Notes: generated by a model from the letters alone, not told the origin. Counted from the stretch's first letter, positions 22,222-29,713 are shown. The stretch: 36,730 bases of DNA from an uncultured Streptococcus sp. (GCA_934196125.1 CAKPVT010000018.1:1-36730), one strand, 5' to 3'. Made by a program: numbers and translations.

Positions 22222-23097
22222 ATGGAATTAGAGCACTTGCAACCCCAACTTTTTAAAGAGTTTAATCAAATTTTGAAATCAGATAGGATGAACCACGCCT
22301 ATCTTTTTTCAGGGGATTTTGCGAGCTTTGATTTTGCTCTTTACCTTGCTAAAAGTCGTTTTTGCGAAAATCTCCAAGATGGTTTGCCATGTGGAGAATG
22401 CCGTGAGTGTCAGTTAATTGCTGAAAATGAATTTTCAGATGTTAAGATTGTCAAACCAAGCGGGCAAGTTATCAAAACTGATACGATTCGTGAATTGATG
22501 CGCGATTTCTCACATTCAGGTTTTGAAGGCAAATCACAAGTTTTCATCATTCAAGATTGTGAAAAAATGCATGTTAATGCTGCAAATAGCCTTTTGAAAT
22601 TCATTGAAGAACCGCAAAGTTCTTCCTACATGATTTTGTTGACTAGTGATGAAAATAAGGTTTTGCCGACGATTAAAAGTCGAACACAGATTTTCCGTTT
22701 TCCGAAAAATAAGCCGCTGTTGATTGAGCAAGCTGAAAAAGCTGGAGTTTTGAAAACACAAGCAGAAATATTAGCAGAATTGGCAAAAACACCGAAACAC
22801 CTTGATGAATTGATGCAAGATAAAAAAATATTGGATGTCATTCAAACTTGTGAGCGTTTTGTCACGGTTCTGCTTAAGGAAAAAATGCTAGCTTATTTAG
22901 AAACAGGGCGTTTGGTTCAAGTTGCTTTAGAAAAGTCTGACCAAGAACTTGTTTTTCAACTCTTGCCGCTATTTTTAGCAAAGCAATTTAATCAAAAAGA
23001 AAGTTTGGTTTATTTAGAAAAAAGTTATAAGGCGCAACACATGTGGAAAAGCAATGTAAGCTTCCAAAATGCGCTAGAATATATGGTGATTTCATGA
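22222..23097 (+). CDS. holB: DNA polymerase III delta' subunit
   Basis: 291 residues. Clamp-loader subunit. The N-terminus reads LFKEFNQILKSDRMNHAYLFSG; zinc ligands are in CGECREC near residue 60; EDCEKMHVNAANSLLKFIEEP-like segment (DCEKMHVNAANSLLKFIEEP) and SRTQIFRF are typical. It lacks a working Walker A (LFSGDFASFD), which is normal for this subunit. Shine-Dalgarno GAGGG. Its stop overlaps the ricT start as ATGA. Confidence 0.93.
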   Translation: MELEHLQPQLFKEFNQILKSDRMNHAYLFSGDFASFDFALYLAKSRFCENLQDGLPCGECRECQLIAENEFSDVKIVKPSGQVIKTDTIRELMRDFSHSGFEGKSQVFIIQDCEKMHVNAANSLLKFIEEPQSSSYMILLTSDENKVLPTIKSRTQIFRFPKNKPLLIEQAEKAGVLKTQAEILAELAKTPKHLDELMQDKKILDVIQTCERFVTVLLKEKMLAYLETGRLVQVALEKSDQELVFQLLPLFLAKQFNQKESLVYLEKSYKAQHMWKSNVSFQNALEYMVIS

Positions 23098-23894
23098 CAG
23101 AAGTATTGAGCGTAAAATACGAAGAAACAGGCAGTATTGTCTATGTTTTACCAAATAAAAAATACAAACTCGGCGATTACGTCGTCGTCAAAAATAAGAA
23201 AGGGTCTCGTTTGGCGCAGGTTGTCACTAGCAACGAAGTCATCGATGAGGTCAAATTACCTGCTGAGATGGATTCTGTGACGCGTCTTGCCAACGAAAAA
23301 GATAAACAAGCTTTCCAAGAAAATATTGACTTAGCGAAGCATTCGTTTTCAACGGTTAATGAGCTGATTTTAGCCAATGACCTAAAAATGAAAGTGATTG
23401 ATATTATTTTCCCGTTGGAAAGAAGCTATGTGCTTATCACGTTTTCAGCAGAAGAACGTGTTGATTTTCGTCAATTGCTACGTGACTTAGCAGGTCATTT
23501 CAAAATAAGAATTGAACTTCGCCAAATCAATAGTCGCGAAGAAGCTAAGGTTTATGGTGGTGTTGGACCGTGTGGTCGTTCCCTTTGCTGCTCAAGCTTC
23601 TTGGGAGAATTTCCACCTGTATCTATTAAAATGGTCAAAAATCAAGGAATGTCACTCAGCACAGGAAAAACAGCAGGCATCTGTGGACGTTTGATGTGTT
23701 GTTTGAGTTTTGAAGATGACTTTTATAAAACCTCTAAGGAGAAATTCCCTGATGTGGGAACGGAGATTGAAACAGCTGATGGCTTGGGAGTTATTGTGGG
23801 GATTGATGTGTTTTCTGATACCATCAAAGTTCGTTTACCAGAAAAACACACGCTTTTAACCTATGCTTTAGAGGAGGTCAAAGTACGTGGATAA
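23094..23894 (+). CDS. ricT: RicT/YaaT family Fe-S protein (PSP1 domain)
   Basis: 266 residues. The PSP1 domain has the cysteine sets GPCGRSLCCSSF and GICGRLMCCLSFE, the cluster ligands known in Bacillus YaaT. That protein, with YlbF and YmcA, forms a complex that directs RNase Y and affects competence, sporulation and biofilm. I use ATG 23094, which overlaps the holB stop by 4 nt; the longer frame from 23043 lies inside holB. It overlaps yabA by 8 bp. Confidence 0.93.
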   Translation: MTEVLSVKYEETGSIVYVLPNKKYKLGDYVVVKNKKGSRLAQVVTSNEVIDEVKLPAEMDSVTRLANEKDKQAFQENIDLAKHSFSTVNELILANDLKMKVIDIIFPLERSYVLITFSAEERVDFRQLLRDLAGHFKIRIELRQINSREEAKVYGGVGPCGRSLCCSSFLGEFPPVSIKMVKNQGMSLSTGKTAGICGRLMCCLSFEDDFYKTSKEKFPDVGTEIETADGLGVIVGIDVFSDTIKVRLPEKHTLLTYALEEVKVRG

Positions 23895-24207
23895 AAAAGA
23901 ATTATTTGATGCCTTTGATGGTTTTTCACAAAATTTAATGATTACCTTGGCTGAAATTGAAGCCATGAAAAAACAAGTGCAATCACTCCTAGAGGAAAAT
24001 ACAGCTTTGCGTCTTGAAAATGATAAAATTCGCACGCGCCTAGCTCAACTTGAGCAAGATACGCCAGCTAAATCTTCTAAGCAAGGAAAACGATATATCG
24101 AAGGCATTTACCATGATGGTTTCCATATTTGCAATGACTACTATGGTCAACGTCGTGAAAACGATGAAGAATGTATGTTCTGTATGGAAGTTTTAGATAG
24201 GGAGTAA
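23887..24207 (+). CDS. yabA: Initiation-control protein YabA
   Basis: 106 residues from a GTG start. An N-terminal leucine-zipper coiled coil (about 1-60) is followed by a C-terminal zinc domain with ligands in FHICNDYYG and CMFC. It binds DnaA and DnaN to limit replication initiation. The start is fixed by GAGGAGG upstream. It lies between ricT and rsmI, the usual firmicute order. Confidence 0.94.
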   Translation: MDKKELFDAFDGFSQNLMITLAEIEAMKKQVQSLLEENTALRLENDKIRTRLAQLEQDTPAKSSKQGKRYIEGIYHDGFHICNDYYGQRRENDEECMFCMEVLDRE

Positions 24208-24213
24208 CTGCCT

Positions 24214-25080
24214 ATGAAAGTACAAAAAAGTTTTAAAAATCAGACAACCTACGGCAAGTTGTATCTTGTTCCAACACCAATTGGCAATATGCAAGACATG
24301 ACTTATCGTGCCGTGGAAATGCTAAAAAATGCTGATTTTGTCTGTGCAGAAGACACTCGCAATACAGGGCTTTTGCTGAAACATTTTGATATTTCAGCCA
24401 AGCAGATTAGCTTTCATGAGCACAATGCCTATGAAAAAATTCCTGAATTGATTGCTCTGATGAAAGAAGGAAAAATTTTGGCACAAGTGTCTGATGCTGG
24501 GATGCCTTCTATTTCTGATCCAGGTCATGATTTAGTAAAAGCAGCTATCGCTGAAGAGATTCCTGTCGTTGCTATCCCAGGGGCTTCTGCTGGGATTACG
24601 GCGCTTATTGCGAGTGGCTTAGCACCGCAACCGCATATTTTTTACGGTTTCTTGCCAAGAAAAGCTAAGCAGCAGAAGGAATTTTTTGAAGCTAAGAAAC
24701 AGTATCCTGAAACACAAATTTTTTATGAGTCACCTTATCGTGTCGCAGATACATTGGACAATATGTTAGCAGTATATGGTGACAGAAAAATTGTTTTGGT
24801 TCGTGAGTTAACAAAACTTTATGAAGAATATCAGCGCGGATATATCTCAGAAATTTTGGAATACATTGCCCAAAATCCTTTAAAAGGAGAATGTTTAATC
24901 GTTGTATCTGGTCAAGACGAGACAGTGACATCAGAAGAGATGCCAGAAGATGTCAATCCTGCTGAACTTGTTGCTCGGTTAGTCGAAGCTGGTGACAAAC
25001 CAAATCAAGCCATTAAAAAAATAGCTAAAACTTATGGTTTAAACCGCCAAGAAGTTTACAATGCTTATCATCAACTTTAA
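24214..25080 (+). CDS. rsmI: 16S rRNA (cytidine1402-2'-O)-methyltransferase
   Basis: 288 residues, SAM-dependent, of the tetrapyrrole-methylase fold: LYLVPTPIGNMQDMTYRAVEML, CAEDTRNTGLLLKHF, ISDPGHDLVKAA and VAIPGASAGITALIASGLA. It modifies C1402 in the ribosomal P site region. Shine-Dalgarno GGAG. Last gene of the operon. Confidence 0.96.
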   Translation: MKVQKSFKNQTTYGKLYLVPTPIGNMQDMTYRAVEMLKNADFVCAEDTRNTGLLLKHFDISAKQISFHEHNAYEKIPELIALMKEGKILAQVSDAGMPSISDPGHDLVKAAIAEEIPVVAIPGASAGITALIASGLAPQPHIFYGFLPRKAKQQKEFFEAKKQYPETQIFYESPYRVADTLDNMLAVYGDRKIVLVRELTKLYEEYQRGYISEILEYIAQNPLKGECLIVVSGQDETVTSEEMPEDVNPAELVARLVEAGDKPNQAIKKIAKTYGLNRQEVYNAYHQL

Positions 25081-25098
25081 AGATTATTAATCAGTTGA

Positions 25099-25139
25099 GA
25101 CAACCACCGATGATTATGGAATTATCATCGGTGGTTTTT
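25099..25139 (+). terminator. Terminator of the tmk-rsmI operon
   Basis: A 13-bp stem, AACCACCGATGAT (25102-25114) with ATCATCGGTGGTT (25124-25136), followed by T5. Confidence 0.9.
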
Positions 25140-25176
25140 GTCTTCAAAGCTTTTTTGCTTAGTTTTTACAATTTTA

Positions 25177-25193
25177 CGTTAGAAAACATAACA
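25177..25193. promoter_or_regulatory. GlnR-like box, now distant from amtB
   Basis: CGTTAGAAAACATAACA matches TGTNA-N7-TNACA with one mismatch. It lies left of the accessory block; without that block it would sit upstream of amtB. Confidence 0.3.
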
Positions 25194-25298
25194 TTAATAC
25201 TTATATCGAAAATAGCGATTTAACTAACATTTCTATGTCAAACCATATAATTGATAAAAATAGTATTATCAAGGGAAGAAGAAAGTTTTTAACCTAAC

Positions 25299-25379
25299 AG
25301 CCCTTACATCCCACCTCTAAGGTGGCGGGATGTAAGGGCTTCGGTCTAGTGCAGGGACTTGCTCCCTGTGCGTGACCGA
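25299..25379. repeat. Two adjacent long hairpins
   Basis: Hairpin 1: AGCCCTTACATCCC (25299-25312) pairs perfectly with GGGATGTAAGGGCT (25327-25340), with an inner CACC/GGTG. Hairpin 2: TCGGTC (25341-25346) pairs with GACCGA (25374-25379) around an inner CAGGGA/TCCCTG. The loop side of hairpin 1 (ACCTCTAAG) also occurs in the right-end hairpin of the IS200/IS605 element at 27776-27807, so this may be an IS end or relic. Confidence 0.55.
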
Positions 25380-25380
25380 C

Positions 25381-25407
25381 AAAAAAAGCACCTAAACGGT
25401 GTTTTTT
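25381..25407. terminator. Terminator of the higBA operon
   Basis: CACC/GGTG stem flanked by A7 on the left and T6 on the right. On the minus strand it follows higA by few bases; it could also work on the plus strand. Confidence 0.7.
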
Positions 25408-25412
25408 CTATA

Positions 25413-25688
25413 CTATGAAAAACTGATAACTAGCTTTTTGTCTAATGCAATAGCCAATTTGCTAAGTGTTTCGACGCTGGTATTCGCCCCTCTTTCAATG
25501 CGTGCGATAGTGGATTGAGGGAGGTTTGCTTTTTCTGCCAACTCTTTTTGAGTATAGCCCATTTCTTCCCTTGCTCGCATAACTGCAACTGAACTTAATA
25601 ATTTGTCTAATTCCTCTGTATAGCCTTTTCTGAACTCTTTATTTTCTAAGCGTTTGTCTAGGTATTCTCTAAAATCAACTGTTCCCAT
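25413..25688 (-). CDS. higA: HigA-like antitoxin, XRE-family HTH
   Basis: 91 residues. The helix-turn-helix is at the C-terminal part: MGYTQKELAEKANLPQSTIARIERG, followed by VETLSKLAIALDKKLVISF. It should neutralise HigB and repress the operon. I use ATG 25688 with GGAG nine bases upstream; the longer frame from 25712 would overlap the toxin more. It overlaps the toxin gene by 14 bp. Confidence 0.85.
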   Translation of the reverse strand: MGTVDFREYLDKRLENKEFRKGYTEELDKLLSSVAVMRAREEMGYTQKELAEKANLPQSTIARIERGANTSVETLSKLAIALDKKLVISFS

Positions 25689-26049
25689 GATTTGTGTTCT
25701 CCATTTCTTCAAATTCTTGTTTTAGGTATCTAGCGTGTTCTAATTCTTGCCGTGGTGTTTTTTGAGTTTTCTTTGTAAATCCATGCGTAATAATATATCG
25801 GCTATCTACTTCATGAAAATACAAGGCCCGCTGAATATTACTGGATACTTTTGAGCGTATTTCGTAAATATCATTATCTAGCTTTTTACACCATTCTTTT
25901 CTAAATGCGTCAAGCAATCCTACCTCTTCAATAGCACTGATAGTGGCTAGTAACTTTTCTTGGTCTTTTAGTGGTAGGTTTTCTAAAAATTCTAGGAATT
26001 CAATCCTCCCATTTGGTCGCTGATAAAAAGTGAATTTAGGTTTTTTCAT
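25675..26049 (-). CDS. higB: HigB/RelE-superfamily toxin (Gp49-like)
   Basis: 124 residues. RelE-fold features: FYQRPNGRIEFLEFLENLP, LLDAFRKEWCKKLDNDIYEIRSK and ALYFHEVDSRYIITHGFTKKTQKTPRQELEHARYL. Such toxins cut mRNA on the ribosome. Toxin-first order is typical of higBA. Its promoter is TTGACT, 17 bp, TATAAT, with the ATG 6 nt after the -10, so the message is probably leaderless; AAGG is only 3 nt from the ATG. The neighbour to the right is an IS200/IS605 element on the other strand. Confidence 0.85.
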   Translation of the reverse strand: MKKPKFTFYQRPNGRIEFLEFLENLPLKDQEKLLATISAIEEVGLLDAFRKEWCKKLDNDIYEIRSKVSSNIQRALYFHEVDSRYIITHGFTKKTQKTPRQELEHARYLKQEFEEMENTNHGNS

Positions 26050-26055
26050 ACCTTA

Positions 26056-26084
26056 ATTATATCATATATAGGTTCAGAAGTCAA
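26056..26084 (-). promoter_or_regulatory. higBA promoter
   Basis: On the minus strand TTGACT (26084-26079), 17-bp spacer, TATAAT (26061-26056) preceded by TG, then six bases and ATG 26049. Confidence 0.75.
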
Positions 26085-26107
26085 TAAAAGATGTTTTTAG
26101 TTGACTT
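26078..26107. repeat. Inverted repeat between higB and tnpA
   Basis: AAGTCAA (26078-26084) and TTGACTT (26101-26107) are perfect inverted arms 16 nt apart. They place TTGACT -35-like boxes in both directions: one for higB and one for tnpA with a weak -10 TATGCT (26124-26129). It could also be the left-end hairpin of the IS. Confidence 0.5.
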
Positions 26108-26165
26108 TCTTTCTCATTTTCGATATGCTATAATCAGTTACAACAATGAAAGTGTGATAAAATCA

Positions 26166-26567
26166 ATGAAATTAGATACAAATGCTCATTCAGTCTTTCT
26201 TCTGCACTATCATCTTATTCTTGTTGTCAAGTACAGGAGAAAAGTATTCACGGACGAAATATCTAATAGAGCAAGGGAAATATTTGAGTATATCGCCCCT
26301 AATTATAAAATTGAGTTGGTAGAATGGAACCACGATAAAGACCATGTTCACATTTTGTTCAAAGGGCAACCTAAAACAGAAATGAGTAAATTCATCAATG
26401 CTTACAAATCCGCTAGTAGTCGATTACTAAAGAAAGAGTTCCCTATTATTCGCCAAAAACTCTGGAAAGAAATGTTCTGGTCTCAATCTTTCTGTCTCCT
26501 ATCTAGTGGTGGAGCCCCTATTGAAGTTATCAAAGAATATATCGAAAATCAAGGACAAAAGAAATGA
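26166..26567 (+). CDS. tnpA: IS200/IS605 Y1 HUH transposase
   Basis: 133 residues, normal for the family. The HUH motif is DHVHILF with His60 and His62; the nucleophile is Tyr125 in IKEYIENQG. It cuts and rejoins single-stranded DNA at the element ends. I use ATG 26166, since MKLDTNAHSV is a natural N-terminus and the longer frame starts before the promoter. The frame is intact. The promoter is an extended -10, TGCTATAAT, at 26126-26134. It overlaps tnpB by 4 bp (ATGA). Confidence 0.93.
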   Translation: MKLDTNAHSVFLLHYHLILVVKYRRKVFTDEISNRAREIFEYIAPNYKIELVEWNHDKDHVHILFKGQPKTEMSKFINAYKSASSRLLKKEFPIIRQKLWKEMFWSQSFCLLSSGGAPIEVIKEYIENQGQKK

Positions 26568-27673
26568 CAGTTAGGCAAAAACCTTATAAGTTCAGAATAT
26601 ATCCAACTAAAGAACAAACTGTTATGTTCTCTAAAACATTTGGCTGTTCTAGGGCTATCTGGAATATGATGTTAGCTGATAAAATCAAGCACTATGAAGA
26701 AACAGGACAAACACTAAAAAATACGCCAGCTCAATACAAGAAAGAGTTCGAGTGGCTAAAAGAAGTTGATAGCCTTGCATTAGCTAATGTACAACTCAAT
26801 CTCCAAAAAGCCTATAAATCTTTCTTCCAATCTGGATTTGGTTTTCCAAAATTCAAGAAAAAACGTCATCGTCAATCTTACAAAACAAACAACCAAAACG
26901 GGACAATTACTGTACTTGATGGAAAAGTCAAGCTCCCTAAAATTGGGTGGGTGAAACTCAACCAACATAGAGAAATGTCTGGTGTTATCAAGAGTGCTAC
27001 TATCTCAATGACAGAAACAGGTAAATACTTCATTTCGATTTTGTGTGAAACTGAAATCTATCCACTCCCAAAAACAGGGGAGCATGTAGGGATTGACCTT
27101 GGGTTGTCTGATTTCGCTATTCTATCAACTGGAGAAAAGATTGGAAATGAGAAGTTTCTCCAAAATCTCTCCAAGAAACTAGCTAAAGAGCAGAAAATCC
27201 TTTCTCGTAGAGCCTTGGTTGCTAAAAAATCTGGTAAGAAGTTGTCTGAAAGTATGAACTATCAGAAACAACGTATCAAGGTAGCTAATATCCACGAGAA
27301 GATAGCTAACAAACGCAGAGATTTTCTCAATAAGCTAAGTACGGAAATTGTCAAGAACCACGATATTATCTGTATTGAAGACTTATCCAGTAAAAATCTG
27401 ATGAAAAATCATAAATTGGCTAGGGCTATCGGAGATGTCTCTTGGTCTGAATTTGTGAGAATGTTAGAGTACAAGGCTGAATGGTACGAAAAACAAGTAT
27501 CAAAAATTAGCCGTTGGTATGCTTCATCTCAAATCTGTTCAGATTGTGGCTTCGCTTCAGGTAAAAAGCCACTCTCAATCAGAGAATGGACTTGTGAAAA
27601 TTGTGGTAGTCATCACGATAGAGACATCAATGCAAGTATCAATATTCTAAACGAAGGGCTACGCTTAGCCTAA
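26564..27673 (+). CDS. tnpB: TnpB, RNA-guided endonuclease of the IS605 family
   Basis: 369 residues, intact. RuvC residues: Asp178 in GIDLGLSDFA, Glu272 in CIEDLSSKNL, Asp354 in HDRDINASINIL. The zinc finger has Cys325, Cys328, Cys344 and Cys347. The N-terminal RNA-binding part begins with YKFRIYPTKEQ. TnpB is the ancestor of Cas12 and cuts the empty donor site guided by omega-RNA made from its own 3' end. The nuclease set looks complete, so the protein may be active. Confidence 0.94.
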   Translation: MTVRQKPYKFRIYPTKEQTVMFSKTFGCSRAIWNMMLADKIKHYEETGQTLKNTPAQYKKEFEWLKEVDSLALANVQLNLQKAYKSFFQSGFGFPKFKKKRHRQSYKTNNQNGTITVLDGKVKLPKIGWVKLNQHREMSGVIKSATISMTETGKYFISILCETEIYPLPKTGEHVGIDLGLSDFAILSTGEKIGNEKFLQNLSKKLAKEQKILSRRALVAKKSGKKLSESMNYQKQRIKVANIHEKIANKRRDFLNKLSTEIVKNHDIICIEDLSSKNLMKNHKLARAIGDVSWSEFVRMLEYKAEWYEKQVSKISRWYASSQICSDCGFASGKKPLSIREWTCENCGSHHDRDINASINILNEGLRLA

Positions 27674-27815
27674 CAAATAAAGTGAACCGTAGGAACTACG
27701 GGGATAGCTTGGTAAACTTGTGTAACCGCTGTTGGTTAGAAAGCTAATCATCAAGTCAGCACAGTACCCAAGAAGCTCCTACCTCTAAGCGATAGCGTAG
27801 GTAGGAGTGGTTCAC
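27620..27815 (+). ncRNA. Predicted omega-RNA and right end of the IS605 element
   Basis: The 140 nt after the tnpB stop are rich in pairing segments (GTAGG/CTAC near 27690 and AGCTTGG/AAGCTAA further on). It ends in a perfect 9-bp hairpin, CTCCTACCT (27776-27784) with AGGTAGGAG (27799-27807), then TGGTTCAC. By family knowledge the omega-RNA runs from within tnpB to this tip, and its guide is the flank from 27816. The 5' end is a guess. Confidence 0.6.
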
Positions 27816-27853
27816 ATGCCGAAAATGGCTAACGTTTTATGTAATAAATACAT

Positions 27854-27868
27854 AAAATTTAGAAAATT
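27854..27868. promoter_or_regulatory. Weak CodY-like site upstream of amtB
   Basis: AAAATTTAGAAAATT matches AATTTTCWGAAAATT at 12 of 15 positions. The surroundings are very AT-rich, so chance is possible. Confidence 0.2.
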
Positions 27869-27900
27869 CACAAAAAATACTTTACTTCACCAAAAAACAA

Positions 27901-27917
27901 TTTTATATTATCTAACA
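27901..27917. promoter_or_regulatory. GlnR-like box upstream of amtB
   Basis: TTTTATATTATCTAACA matches TGTNA-N7-TNACA with one mismatch, about 40 bp before the -35. GlnR control of ammonium uptake genes is known in streptococci. Confidence 0.45.
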
Positions 27918-27954
27918 TAAAATCTCGCAACGCTTGTTGTAGTATTTTAGAAAA

Positions 27955-27982
27955 TTGACTTTAAGGTTTAAAGTCTTAAAAT
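27955..27982 (+). promoter_or_regulatory. amtB promoter with an inverted repeat in the spacer
   Basis: TTGACT (27955-27960), 16 bp, TAAAAT (27977-27982). GACTTTAA (27957-27964) and TTAAAGTC (27968-27975) are perfect inverted arms with a 3-nt spacer, lying between and across the two boxes. The leader is only about 12 nt and is mostly the AAAGGAG ribosome site. Confidence 0.65.
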
Positions 27983-28000
27983 ATAAAAGGAGTTTTTGAT

Positions 28001-29236
28001 ATGGATGCAGGAAGCATAGCTTTTATGATTATCTGTGCTAGCCTAGTCTTTTTGATGACACCAGGTTTTGCATTCTTCTATGGTGGTTTAGGGAGACGTA
28101 AAAATGTCATTAATACAATGATGCTGTGTGTGATTCCGATTGCTGTTGCTTCAGTAATGTGGATGATTTGTGGCTATTCCCTTTCATTTGGTGGTGATGG
28201 AAGCCTAATTGGTAATTTCTCGCATCTCTTTTTCAACGGTGTTAGCGAAACAGCTAGCACACGTGGTTTAGAAATTCCTGATGCGTTATTCGCAGCGTTT
28301 CAAATGATGTTTCCAATCATTACGGTTGCCATTTTAACAGGAGCGGCAACAGGACGTATTCATTTTACACCTTTGATTATTTTCATCATTTTCTGGTTTC
28401 TCTTGGTTTATTTTCCATTTGCTCATATGGTCTGGGATGAAGGGCTTTTGGCTCAATGGGGAACAATTGACTTTGCTGGTGGTGATGTCGTTCATATTAC
28501 CTCTGGGGTTTCAGGTTTGGTTTTGGCATTGGTACTTGGAAAACGTCGAGATTATAAGCGTTTAGAGTACCGTCCGCATAACGTACCATTTGTTTTCCTT
28601 GGTGCAGGTCTTTTCTGGTTTGGTTGGTTTGGATTCAATGCTGGTTCTGCCCTTGCAGCAGACAGGCTTGCAGGACATGCCTTTGTCACAACACACATTT
28701 CAGCAGCGGCAGCAATGTTGTCTTGGTTGATTGTTGAAAAAGTGTTAACTGGAAAAGTCTCACTTGTTGGTGCTTCAACAGGATTGGTAGCAGGGCTTGT
28801 CGCTATCACGCCAGGAGCAGGTTTTGTTTCAACTTGGAGCTCTCTTCTCATCGGTCTTTGCGTTAGCCCAGTTTGTTATTTTGCGATTTTAGTTCTTAAG
28901 AGTAAATTCGGCTATGATGATGCTTTAGATGCCTTTGGTTGTCATGGTATCGGAGGGATCTTTGGTGGTTTGGTAACAGGACTTTTCACTACACCAGAAC
29001 TCGCTCTTGACGGAAATAATATCGGCTTAATCTATGGTAATGCGCATTTATTCCTAGTAACAATAGCAGCTATCATTTTTACAATTGTTTGGTCAGCGGT
29101 AGCAACTTTTGTTGTTATTAAAGTGATTTCAATCTTCACAAGTATTCGTGTTGAAGAACGTGCGGAAGCTATTGGTCTTGATGATAGTGAGCATGAAGAA
29201 ACAGCTTACCCAACATTTATGGGGCTTGATTCATAA
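28001..29236 (+). CDS. amtB: Ammonium transporter
   Basis: 411 residues, about eleven membrane segments. It moves ammonium/ammonia into the cell as a trimer. AmtB features: FMTPGFAFFYGGLGRRKNVINTMM-like N-terminus, the first pore His in DVVHITSGVSGLVLAL and the second in DAFGCHGIGGIFGGL. Shine-Dalgarno AAAGGAG. Followed by glnK, whose product normally plugs the channel when nitrogen is plentiful. Confidence 0.97.
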   Translation: MDAGSIAFMIICASLVFLMTPGFAFFYGGLGRRKNVINTMMLCVIPIAVASVMWMICGYSLSFGGDGSLIGNFSHLFFNGVSETASTRGLEIPDALFAAFQMMFPIITVAILTGAATGRIHFTPLIIFIIFWFLLVYFPFAHMVWDEGLLAQWGTIDFAGGDVVHITSGVSGLVLALVLGKRRDYKRLEYRPHNVPFVFLGAGLFWFGWFGFNAGSALAADRLAGHAFVTTHISAAAAMLSWLIVEKVLTGKVSLVGASTGLVAGLVAITPGAGFVSTWSSLLIGLCVSPVCYFAILVLKSKFGYDDALDAFGCHGIGGIFGGLVTGLFTTPELALDGNNIGLIYGNAHLFLVTIAAIIFTIVWSAVATFVVIKVISIFTSIRVEERAEAIGLDDSEHEETAYPTFMGLDS

Positions 29237-29292
29237 TTAAAGGATAGTTAGAAATCTGAGCTAAATAGAAACGTTTAGAAAGAGAGTGTATT

Positions 29293-29635
29293 ATGAAAAA
29301 AAATAGAGGCGATTATCCGTTCAGACCGTTTGGAAGATCTCAAAGATTCCTTGTCTAAAGCAGGATTTACCAAGGGAATGACAGTCAGTCAAGTACTTGG
29401 TTATGGAAACCAACGCGGTTTTGCAGAATATGTTCGTGGTCAAAAGATTGTGCCAACATTGCTTGCGAAAGTAAAAGTTGAAATTGTGCCCCATGATGCG
29501 GCGGTTGATGAAATTGTGGATATCATCTGCAAAGCTGTTCGTACAGGTGAAGTTGGAGATGGTAAAATCTTCATTCTTCCGATTGAAGAAGTTGTTCGTA
29601 TTCGAACAGGAGAACGAGGTGGTGATGCTGTTTGA
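29293..29635 (+). pseudogene. glnK: PII signalling protein, frameshifted at codon 4
   Basis: From ATG 29293 the code reads into an A8 run (29296-29303); seven A would give MKKIEAIIRSDRLEDLKD and the full 113-residue PII, but eight A puts it out of frame and it stops after about 21 codons. The body from 29330 is intact: T-loop GYGNQRGFAEYVRGQKI, then VKVEIVPHDA and TGEVGDGKIFILPIE and RIRTGERG. The usual uridylylation Tyr51 is Val, with Tyr one place earlier, probably typical of this lineage. Start at TTG 29330 would lack the first strand. Slippage on the A-run, real loss, or a read error are all possible. Confidence 0.8.
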
Positions 29636-29680
29636 GTTTTAAAATCTCCGAAGTTTAGTCAAGCAAAAATAGTGGTAGAA

Positions 29681-29710
29681 AACCTGAATTCTTAAAGGAT
29701 TCGGGCTTTT
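29681..29710 (+). terminator. amtB-glnK terminator
   Basis: CCTGAAT pairs with ATTCGGG (one G-U) around a short loop, followed by CTTTT. Confidence 0.65.
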
Positions 29711-29713
29711 GGT

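Larger units (their letters stand above)
26070..27815 (+). mobile_element. IS200/IS605-family element with tnpA and tnpB
   Basis: It holds an intact-looking Y1 transposase and TnpB, and a right-end hairpin (27776-27807) followed by GGTTCAC to 27815. The right tip is set by this motif; the left tip is not certain and could be near 26070 or, if the hairpins at 25299 are its left end, much further left. Such elements move as single strands without target duplications. Confidence 0.75.

Noticed and set aside
23043..23093. Longer N-terminus for ricT
   Set aside because: These codons lie inside holB in another frame; ATG 23094 overlaps the holB stop as ATGA and matches the family's N-terminus.
29330..29635. 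A naturally short PII protein starting at TTG
   Set aside because: The lost first strand is part of the ferredoxin-like core, and a proper ATG with a ribosome site lies upstream, one base out of frame.
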